In this document: positions 55,856-64,000 of the stretch, in pieces
Layout of the letters: every line of letters starts with the position of its first letter
How positions within the stretch are numbered: the stretch's first letter is position 1
Assembly: GCA_037903475.1 (NCBI GenBank)
Contig: JBAJFG010000047.1
Coordinates: 5,432,001 to 5,496,000, forward strand
DNA: 64,000 nucleotides
Source of the DNA: Ancylostoma caninum
Taxonomy: Eukaryota; Nematoda; Chromadorea; Rhabditida; Ancylostomatidae
Reading direction: 5' to 3'
Made by a program: the position numbers and the translations under genes
Notes under the pieces: generated by a model
Databases searched by the model: none
What the model was told of the DNA's origin: nothing
Seen by the model: only the letters and a program-made list of their open reading frames with translations

Positions 55856-56113
55856 ATGACGACGAACGAAGACAATGACGTGGGCGGGGTCGTTTGTCGA
55901 TTGGCGGCTTATTCGGGTGATTTGTCACTTGACGAAGCTGCTGAAGCTGCATTTCGAATTTTCGCTGACCGCCCACTCATCCGTAAGATTGAAGAGATGT
56001 CGCTGACGTCCGCGTCGCGAAGACGAAGACGTTATGAGCGAACTCTGACGTCGCTGCGCGGCGATATTGCTGCGTGCGTTATTGCGCGACGTAAAAAAAA
56101 AGATTTTTGGTGA
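55856..56113 (+). CDS. Candidate coding exon or small gene, 85 codons, unknown
   Basis: The ATG at 55856 follows TTTCCCCAA and the frame runs to a TGA at 56111-56113. It begins MTTNEDNDVGGVVCRLAAYS, passes an alanine-rich acidic helix (SLDEAAEAAFRIFADRPLIR) and a basic stretch (SASRRRRRYERTLTSLR), and ends IAARKK-like before KDFW. Codon third positions are richer in G/C than the flanks. Just before the stop, TTTTTG|GTGAGC is a usable donor, so this may be a first exon rather than a whole gene. The start contains GTGGGCGG ... CGATTGGCGG, resembling MITE family P, so part may be repeat-derived. No family recognised. Confidence 0.42.
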   Translation: MTTNEDNDVGGVVCRLAAYSGDLSLDEAAEAAFRIFADRPLIRKIEEMSLTSASRRRRRYERTLTSLRGDIAACVIARRKKKDFW

Positions 56114-56489
56114 GCGAAGCATGAATGATGGTGTAGTCCGCGCTAGTTCCCTGGAGCAATGTATGGGTATCCTAGAATAAGTACACATGTCAGTCAGTTT
56201 GTAGTGGTGGTGAAATCGCAAAAGTACATCTCGAACCCAACCAATTGCGTCGCAATTAGTTTCCGCTGGATTGCCCTTTAACTTAGGATGAATGCCTTGA
56301 GGGCAAAGTGAAATTTCAGTTGTTATCGACTACCAGTCGGGCTCTTGAGCATCGGAGGGTCTTCCAGAGTTTTCTTTACGGAATGAGGAGGCTAGTACTT
56401 CGAAAGAGTAGTCCGAAATAGGTAAAAAGATGTACTTTTTTCTGAAGGAAAGAATGTAATGAGTTGGTGTAAAATCCAATCGTAGCTCA

Positions 56490-57060
56490 TGAATACGCTG
56501 AATAAATATGAATATTGTATAACATATAGTGAATTATTAATATATAATAATACTTGATAGTAATTCAGGACGAATAATATATGTATGGGGTTTTATATCA
56601 TATCCAATTAGTACTAGTATATAATAATAATAATAATAGTATTATTAGTATATAATACATAGTACTAGTAAGTCGTATAGTAAGCTGTTAATATATCATA
56701 ATACGTTGAACAATAGCAAATGAAAATAAGCTTATAATATGTAGTATATTATATTTAATACATGCTATGTAGTAAATATATAATGCGTATGTTTTAGGTG
56801 GCATATATCAATATGTAGTGTGTAGTAGAGTGTAGTACATATATAATACATGTCATTAAATACCTAATACGCGATTAATATATAGTACATATTAGTAGGA
56901 GTGGTAGTAGTTAACAAATTATATAATATATATTAAGTATTGGTATAAATATTGGTATTATTTTATTGGGTTTATACTGTTGTATTGGTATATATAATTT
57001 CGTAAATTTATTACAAGTATTAGCATAAAATATGTGATATTATATATAACATGCAAAATG
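56490..57060. repeat. AT-rich block of TATAATA/ATAGTA-type units
   Basis: About 570 bp, estimated by eye at over 75% A+T, made of irregular TATATAATA, ATAATAATAAT and TAGTACTAGTA strings. It is similar in texture to 59450-60170. No coding or RNA content; the role is unknown. Confidence 0.7.
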
Positions 57061-57434
57061 TTAATCTTAATCGATTAAAAATGAGTTGAAGAAGACGAAA
57101 TCTGCAGAAACTTAAAATGTTGATAAGGTTATTTTGTGGAGCGATATCCGAATTCAAGAGGACGAGTAGGAGTAAAATCCGGCGGAATTTTGAAATCCGA
57201 GCAAATACCAGTTTCATAAGCAAACAGGATAGCGCTAGTAGGTGTGTAGGTTTTTATTTCGCTAATCTCTATATGCTAAGCTCGAAGCTGGACTATAGCT
57301 TCCAGAAAAAACACAGCCAACCGGTGATTACAACCGGGTAATTTCGAACATCTCTTCCTATCAAGGCACTATTGGTGTTAAGCTACAGGATATGTGTGAA
57401 GTACAGCTACTTCATCTATGCACACTTTTTCTGG

Positions 57435-57600
57435 AAAGTTGGGTAATCTCAAATCGATGGGTATGGATACCCATTGGTAGCAGCTAAGTCTAGGCGTCTC
57501 GTATGGGTGAACATGTTGCCGAAGGTAGGGTAATGTGTGAATTTGTGCACGTTGACACGTTTACCATGGGTTATCTCTATGACGCCCCTCGTCTTCCAGC
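57435..57600. repeat. Long-type GGGTAA repeat unit
   Basis: AGTTGGGTAATCTCAAATCG, GATACCCATTGGTAGCAGCT, GTGCACGTTGACACGTTTAC, CATGGGTTATCTC. The outer arms have lost the GATGCATC ends. Confidence 0.65.
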
Positions 57601-57944
57601 GAGGCGGTGTTCACAACTGCTCGATAATTTACCGATTTTCCTTGCATTTCTGGGTTTTGCAGCGCTTTCAGCGCTCCGCGTCTAAGCCAACAATTGATGA
57701 ATGCCGGCTAAAAAGCACAGAAAGTCATTAAGGATTCAATCCAAGCCAGGCCATAAGGGTGCTCATTGCATGCGACACAGTGGCCTTAGGGCCAAATATT
57801 CTATGGAGGGTTTCAGTCAAAGTTCCAGAGTTTGTCCCGGGTAGGAGCTTACCTGATCTAGGTTAACCCTAGGGTTAGGTAAGAGGGGAGGAGGGGAGGG
57901 ATGATGATTGTAGAACAAGGCAATTTCAACTTCACTCAGCCGCA
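57601..57944. other. No recognisable feature
   Basis: Short ORFs from the repeat edge. Nothing supported. Confidence 0.35.
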
Positions 57945-58065
57945 GGGGCCGCGTGCAAATTACCCAGGGTAAACAGGGTGGTAACATCGCACGAATTTAC
58001 CCATCTTCGACAGGAAAGTCAGCACATTTATCCTGGGTAATCTCAATGATACGTTTTGCTACGTC
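57945..58065. repeat. Short-type GGGTAA repeat unit
   Basis: GTGCAAATTACCCAGGGTAA and CGAATTTACCCATCTTCGAC, then CATTTATCCTGGGTAATCTC and AATGATACG. A clean inverted-arm copy. Confidence 0.8.
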
Positions 58066-58605
58066 CGCAGGAACGGAACATCATTTTCCTTGGAGTTTTT
58101 TCCAGCACACTTCTTCTGGTTTCTATGCGTATTGATCAAGACCCCTACTTTTCTACCACTTCCTCTATAGTCCATTTACTTATCCATCAAATTTTTGCGC
58201 TATGAGAAGACAAGAATTCCTCTGTATTTTGCTTGAGCACGTACTTTATCCTTGAGGGCCTTCTCCCACTTTTCTGCATGCTTTTTATGCATATCGATCG
58301 TCCCCCGCGTTTTTCCACTTCCTTGTTGCTCGGATTGACCGTTTGAAAACATTGGAGTAAATATCGCTCTTTGGCCGCTGTCAAACATGAATTATGCATA
58401 TACTTCGGGGGTTTATGGTGCAATGGAGAACGCCCGAATATCCCTCCCTATGATTAAATGCGTAGGCACGACTACGGTAATAAAGAAGTTCTGCAAAAAC
58501 ACAAAACGCCACGGACTCTTTTTTCCCCTTGAATAAATCACAACTTATTCCCGGATACGTAGGTGTATTTCTTATGATATTCCGAGATTTTTCCCTAAGC
58601 TACAA
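58066..58605. other. No assigned gene
   Basis: Overlapping minus ORFs of 62 and 78 codons, no motif. Nothing supported. Confidence 0.35.
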
Positions 58606-58839
58606 CTAAAAATGTACGAGGGTGCCTTTTTGCACGAAAGTGCTCACGTCCTCTCCGATGACATCATCCGTGCACAAGTCATGCAGCCGGCTAGCCGTCG
58701 TTGCCGGACCGGGAAAACATCCCAGAGCATGCCGTAGAAACGCTGAGTACTGCGGCAGGAATAGCACTTTCGAGCCTAATTTTAGCGCAAAGCCGAGCTC
58801 ACTAATTACGCTTATCGGCCGACACGCAGCAAACGCCAT
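58606..58839 (-). CDS. Unrecognised 77-codon ORF in a GC-rich island
   Basis: The ORF starts MAFAACRPISVISELGFALK and ends EDVSTFVQKGTLVHF at a TAG. The composition is protein-like, and the island is markedly GC-richer than its flanks. The opposite strand is also open for 77 codons, which weakens the case. Possible exon of an unknown gene. Confidence 0.25.
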   Translation of the reverse strand: MAFAACRPISVISELGFALKLGSKVLFLPQYSAFLRHALGCFPGPATTASRLHDLCTDDVIGEDVSTFVQKGTLVHF

Positions 58840-59449
58840 GCGAGCGCCGCCCTGACGTAGTCCTTCACCTCATCAAATAAACACGAGGCTATGCACAGAA
58901 TGCCGTCGTTGAGAAGTCGTTGCGAGACCTGCATGTCACATTTTTCCCGCTTGAATGTGTTTTTTTACGGCAGCAATTCATTTGGAGGCTAAACGTGACG
59001 ACAGTGACGTACATAGCTACATAGTAAGCCATCACAGGTAATAGCGGATGACGTCGTGAACCAAGATAATAGCGGCAATCCCATAGTTCATAAACGTAGG
59101 GTAAGCTCGCGGATTGTACCGGTAAATAGGGGGTAGCTCGAGAATCCTGAGAATATCAGCTTGGAGTTCTGAGAATTTCAAGGAAAATAGGCGGAAAACA
59201 GCTTTTCTGAATGGTTTTCAGCTGTAAGGAAACTCTACCTCATCATACTCCTGCATTCCCCCCCCCCTTTCCCCTTAGGAGCAGCACGACTTGACTCCTC
59301 TATGGCTTTTGAGCTTTCACTTTTTTATGGCTTTTATCCTTTATTGAACTTTTCAAATCTTTATTATCTGCTTATATCATTATAAATTAATTGACAACGT
59401 GCAGAAATAGAAAGCGATGTAGGCGATAGTCAATAGGATGCATTTGCAA
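58840..59449. other. No recognisable feature; short poly-C
   Basis: A poly-C run at about 59259-59267. Nothing else supported. Confidence 0.35.
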
Positions 59450-60170
59450 GCGTGTGTTGCTATGGATTTGCCTTGCTACTATTATATATAGTAAATAAAA
59501 ACAAACAAATGCAAGTGAGTAGCGAGCTTGAGCTGGTAGGATACTATTTTGATGTAGCATATACCATGTACTTTATTATGAATATTTTAGGGGTGTTATT
59601 TGTTATACATATTATATATAATATATATTATACATACTATACTATATATTATACATTATATTATTGTATTGTAGTAAATGTAAAGATGTATGGTATTAAG
59701 TTATAGCTTAAAGATAAAATTATGTTCATTGTACATGAATGTGGATCAATTTATGGATACTCTTATGTTCTGTTACTGTACTACTGTATTATTGTTTTAT
59801 TTATTCGGAACTACATAATATAGCAGCTTCAGATTACTGATATACACTGAGTATATTCAATTTAATTAATTTAATTAAGTAGGGCTCCATTGGTAGTAGC
59901 TGTACTTCTCTATTCTTGTTGTATTATCTTGCTGTATTGTATATCCACGTATTGATGTTATATTAAATCTCAACACCGTGACCCAAAAAAGTATCCGAGA
60001 TTCCGAGTTCATGGAACTTTTTCCTGAAGTTTTTATGATTTTCGCAGCGATATCAACCAAAACACGAGTTTCACTAGTATCACGCTAATATATATTACCG
60101 TGACAGAATATATAGTATTATATTAAAATGGTGTTGAAGTTTTGTCAGATTATTATAGCATGGTGTTGAG
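59450..60170. repeat. AT-rich block with TATATAATATATATTA strings
   Basis: An AT-rich region whose densest part is about 59600-59665 (ATATTATATATAATATATAT). An interior strip at 59975-60070 is more ordinary. Comparable to the 56490-57060 block. Confidence 0.6.
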
Positions 60171-60649
60171 TACATAGCTGTACAATTTTGTTGCAAAAGA
60201 ATGGGCTCTTTCGTTCAAGGTTTGACTGCAAAAGTATGGCTTATTGCCGTGACAACTTCAGTACAGTTGTACTAGTACTAAATTTGTCCCAGGAACATGA
60301 ATATTAGATGTATTATCTTGCTGTTTCCAAAAGTGTTACATATGGTGACCACAGGATATAATACACATCCATTTTCTGTTCTTTTAACTAAATAAGCAGA
60401 CGAAATTTGTGACAGTTAGCTTTAGCATGTTTATATATAGTAGTTTAAGAGGTTTGTTTGATTACATCAGCAAGATTTTAAAAAGATCAAATGTTCTCTA
60501 ATTTTAGGAGGTTATAACTCATAATTACTTCATTAAAAGGGTTACTTCATTAATGGAGACTTTGCATATTCTATAAGCATTACCGTATTATTACATAGTA
60601 GCACAGTGATAATTGTTTATATCAATGTACGTTGAAGCATTGTGACACG
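60171..60649. other. No recognisable feature
   Basis: AT-rich. A doubled TTACTTCATTAAAAGGG / TTACTTCATTAATGG at about 60525-60555 is the only structure noted. Confidence 0.35.
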
Positions 60650-60829
60650 TCATGACGTAGTAGCCGCAATTTCCGGCGTCAGGATAACATCCATAAGCCC
60701 AAATCCGAATCCTCCAACCACATCATTCTTCCACGCCTTCGACCTGGCATTACAACAACATCTCCATCCATGCCAGAAGCATGTGCTGCGCACTAATTGG
60801 TAGCTGTAGTGACGAATTTTGGCCGTTAG

Positions 60830-61445
60830 CCAAACGACGTCATCGTCCGCAGCGGCCACGCCCACGCAGCAGCATTCAGATGACATCACTTTTGACCGAC
60901 AACAAAAGTGACGTCGGGTTGCGTGGGCTCGGCTGCGGCCGTCCGAGCAGCCGAGCCGCGAGCGGCGAGAGAGCTGCCGGAGCCCTGAGGGCACAGACGT
61001 GGCTCGGATCATTCTAGAACCGTGCCTTGAGGCCATAGATGGGCGGAGTGCGCGGTGAGCGGCGGGGCGAGAGAGCGCGTCGGCGGCGGAGCGGGCGTGG
61101 CGGGCGTGACGCGGATAGCGTGCGGCTGGCGGAGGGCGCCAGACGCCGGCTCGCCACGCCTCCTTCATCGTTGTCGTCGTCGGCGTCGACGAAGAGGGCG
61201 GAGCGACGACGGTGATGGACGCTAGCCTGCCTCTGCATTGATCGTCATCGTTAGAAGAAGGAGCGGTCGTTCTTCCGTCATCGTTTTCTTCGTCGTCGTC
61301 GTTGCCGTCGTCAGCGTCACGGCGATTCGTCTGTATTCTGGATTCTGCCGGCTCTTCTGAATTACTACTAGTACGCCATCGGCGTCGTGCCTGCTCGATG
61401 CAATCGTCGTCGAGGAAGCGTCTCGTATCACAATGGCCAAGAGGG
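60830..61445 (+). promoter_or_regulatory. GC/CpG-rich block, possible promoter and 5' leader
   Basis: About 600 bp of GC-rich sequence within an AT-rich neighbourhood, with CGGCGG/GCGAGAGAGC strings (61060-61145) and GTCGTC trinucleotide runs (61168-61185, 61285-61315). It leads into ATGGCCAAGAGGG|GTAAGT. Long ORFs of low complexity on the minus strand (up to 172 codons) read arginine- and serine-rich text and look like by-products of composition. Promoter activity is inference. Confidence 0.35.
61433..61445 (+). CDS. Possible 13 nt first coding exon (MAKR, phase 1)
   Basis: The ATG at 61433 opens ATG GCC AAG AGG G and is followed directly by the consensus donor GTAAGT (61446-61451). It sits at the 3' edge of the GC-rich block. 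The next exon was not found: joining it to the exon at 63223 gives an early stop, so the two are probably separate. Very short, hence weak. Confidence 0.28.
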
Positions 61446-63222
61446 GTAAGTGAATTGGCTGCAGGATTGACTGATAACGCGTGTCATTGACACACAGGTA
61501 GCAATGAAACTTTTGCGCCGCCTGTGTTTATCACCGCTTTTTACGTAGCCTGAACCTTCGAAAGTTTGCCCTACTACTCGCCAAATACGTCGACATACGT
61601 CGACGTAGTGGCTCATTCGCCAATTTCCACGCTTCCTTCCTGTTTTTCCCAGAATTTTTCCATAGTTCTTCGATTTCCTGTGGTTTTCCTCCACGAGAAG
61701 GAGGTCTAATGATGCAACGATCAGTCTTTTTTCGCTGTTAACTATGTCACACTTTTTACTCCTCACCGCTATCTATCACGGAAACCTGTTTCCTTGACGT
61801 ATTCGCCTTATGAAACTCCTTAATCCGGTTCTACGATCTTTACCCATTCCTAATATGGCAATTAGATTTTCCTTTTCATATATGGACTATAGCTTAGGTA
61901 AACGCATGACGAATGTGTGTATTTCTGGATGGAGTAGTGGTAACCTTTTCTGGATATGGATCCTGTAGGGTCGTAGGCAATTCTTGCTTAGCCTTTCACA
62001 GTCTTTGATATTTTCTGGGCCAGAAAACCGGCCCAAATCTCTTAAGTTTCCCAAACTTTCTTTTTCGCCACGCTTATGCAGCTATTTTTATAGCATTTCC
62101 TTTATTTCCTGGAAGTAGCCGATTTCCAAGAAATGCGCTCATCTCGTACTTCTGAAAGCCTTAGTTATTTTCTCCTTAGTTATTATATCGCTGCTTTTTC
62201 GCAATTAATAGAGCCATTATTAACATGTTTCTCCAGTTTTTACATTGTGAAACCTTGGAAACGTGCATCTATGAAGGTCTGTTCCATAAATCCACAAAAT
62301 CTGGATTCTGCTGATGGAACGGCACCCGTTCTCATGTTTATAGACGAGATTTATTCGTGCGTCAGCGATGCTTTGCTTGCCTTTTGGAGAATTTTGTTGT
62401 CTTTGGCTCTCTAGCCACTGTGATAGTTGGTCTGTGAGGCTTTCTAAGGCCTCTCTAAGGCCCTCATGCTTTGAAACTCTCTAAGGCCTTCTGAAGCCTT
62501 TACGCTTTGGTCCGAATGACGTGGTAGAGTAGAAAATCAAATAGATTTTCGACTCCAAATAAAACTGGAAAATTCAATTGCCAAAAAAAGAGATTTACTT
62601 ACCTCTCTATCTTTCTAGCAAGGTTTTAAGGTTCTCCTTCTCGAATATTCGAACTTCTGACTAATTCGAATTCCAATATCCGTTCAAATCTCTCTTCCAC
62701 CACGCTATTCGGTCCTAAACACCCCCAAAATCCTGTGGATCCACGCATGTTTGAAACTTTGTGTTCATTCATATGGGGAGATGTCCCATACATGTCATGT
62801 GGCGGCGGCTTTGTGCTGCTGTCGGTCCGCGAGCTGTTCTCGGCATTGTTCATGAGTATTTCAGCTGGTTGTTCAAACAGAATTCAATATCACAAACAAC
62901 TTTTTTTCGGGGCGCGGCCCGTACCCTGCCAATAGTTTAATTTGTCCTATGCGGCCCGGCTCGTGCAATTCTCCTCTATCTATATCCCTAATTGCAATCC
63001 TCACATTTCCGCACTTTCGTTCCACCTGTTTTCAATCCTTTATCTACTGTAATTGGCGATTCGGAAAATCCGGCTGCCGTCGTGGTCTCGTTTAATACCT
63101 CCACATTGTTAAACCGACGGTAAATCCCCTGCCCACGCATGTAGACGAGAAAATGGGCGCGGCGTCGTTTTAAAAGCGTTGAGATTTCGTCGTGGTACCT
63201 GTCTAACGTCCACTGCTTTCAG
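61446..63222. other. No assigned gene (possible intron)
   Basis: ORFs of up to 112 codons without motifs. A copy of the dispersed TCGAATATTCGAA repeat lies at 62638-62690. If the 61433 exon is real this is intronic. Confidence 0.35.
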
Positions 63223-63312
63223 CTCACTGCGGCCCCTCATTCACATAGTTCGAGAAGCATGAAGAGCGAGGGACCATATGTGGCCAGCACTACAGAGCTC
63301 ACCCGAAAACAG
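63223..63312 (+). CDS. Candidate first coding exon (MKSEGPYVASTTELTRKQ)
   Basis: The best-formed exon in the window. The acceptor CCACTGCTTTCAG ends at 63222, a 36 nt leader follows, and the ATG at 63259 opens 18 codons, MKSEGPYVASTTELTRKQ. The exon then ends in CAG|GTACGT at 63312/63313, a consensus donor in phase 0. Acceptor, short leader and ATG are typical of a trans-spliced nematode first exon. The remaining exons lie to the right, probably outside the window. The peptide is too short for family assignment. Confidence 0.5.
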
Positions 63313-64000
63313 GTACGTTAAAAAATTTCATAAACATTTGTGAACGCTACATCATGTTAGTGGGTTAGCGCTGGGTCAGACATTCACCCTAGAGCACCTT
63401 TGTCACTCCACAAGCAACATTTCTCCCTAGCAGCATTTCTCCATAGTAGCTTCAAATGCCGATTTCTTTGTTGCTATGTGTAGGTGTACGTGTGCACATG
63501 CCGTCACACCTCTACGTCTCTGCCGCCGATGCGGCCGCCGTCGATGCGTTCTCGAATTCCCAGGCATAATCTTAAGTTTTACCATATGAATGTGGGCGCT
63601 GAATTGACGATTTTCATTGGTTTTTTAATGGATTTCGTTCGTTCGGCCGCGCCTGCGGGCCGCTATGCTGCCGTTCTCGCTACAACGCCAACGCCAATTG
63701 CTCTTTGTATGGCGTGATGAAATTTGATATACGTGCGCATATGTATAAGAGGATATACACACTCAACGATATGCATACCAATTGTTATATGCTCATATAG
63801 GTGTATTTGTAGCGGATATGCGGTAAGGATATGGAATTACACATGTATTTTGAGCATTCTGACGTGTGTAGTAACGTGTTAGCACGTGCAAGGTCCAACT
63901 GCGCCCACGCGGACGAACTCTAGCCGTCTAACTCTAACCAGCGTGGGGACCACTTCTCGCTGAAATCCACCACACCAGAAACTCCTATTAATATCATGTT
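63313..64000. other. No further exon identified (possible intron)
   Basis: Contains TATATGCTCATATAGG-like AT/GC alternating sequence near 63720-63800. A 77-codon ORF at 63484-63717 is unassigned. Consistent with an intron of the 63259 gene. Confidence 0.35.

Noticed and set aside
60650..61238. Arginine/serine-rich minus-strand ORFs of up to 172 codons
   Set aside because: They follow the GC-rich composition and GTCGTC runs; no splice signals or recognised domain.
61433..63312. Joining the 61433 exon to the 63223 exon as one gene
   Set aside because: The phase-1 junction leads to a TAG within eight codons of the second exon.

Overview
The window looks like repeat-dense intergenic or large-intron DNA of a clade V (strongylid, probably hookworm-like) nematode. 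The evidence is: C-terminal fragments of RTE-type and CR1/Jockey-like reverse transcriptases of the kind common in these worms; a 1.28 kb mariner element with TA target duplications; nematode-type splice signals (TTTCAG acceptors placed a few tens of bases before ATGs, as for trans-spliced genes); one 22-mer matching the nematode SL1 leader at 19 positions; and (ATTC)n arrays. The species is an inference. No bacterial or organellar genes, operons, rRNA or intact tRNA genes were seen.

Host coding content is very low. The best candidates are a first exon at 63259-63312 with textbook splice sites, an 85-codon ORF at 55856-56113, a five-codon first exon at 61433-61445 below a 600 bp GC-rich block, and a possible first exon at 5390-5446. 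None could be assigned a function. Most other long ORFs lie in repeats or low-complexity DNA.

Layout: 0-8 kb holds an RTE remnant, a long hairpin, a CR1-like RT end and a second LINE 3' end. 8-13 kb holds a cluster of the dyad-rich 'GGGTAA' repeat, three related inverted-repeat elements (two in opposite orientation) and an ATTC array. 13-19 kb is CpG-rich, with a palindromic MITE and a decayed mariner. 19-31 kb mixes GGGTAA repeats, CG-rich MITEs and microsatellites. 31-35 kb has a Tc1-like MITE and an internally deleted Tc1-like element with a TTAA element inserted at its transposase stop codon. 35-49 kb holds large GGGTAA arrays, a 490 bp ATTC array, a tRNA-derived SINE candidate and a 42 bp tandem repeat next to a perfect heat-shock element. 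49-64 kb has two TA-flanked CAGTG MITEs, AT-rich blocks and the best host exon candidates.

The most unusual signal is the GGGTAA family: about 25 copies or half-copies in roughly 18 places, built from nested palindromes (TTACCC/GGGTAA, TACCCATGGGTA, GTTAAC) inside outer arms ending near GATGCATC.
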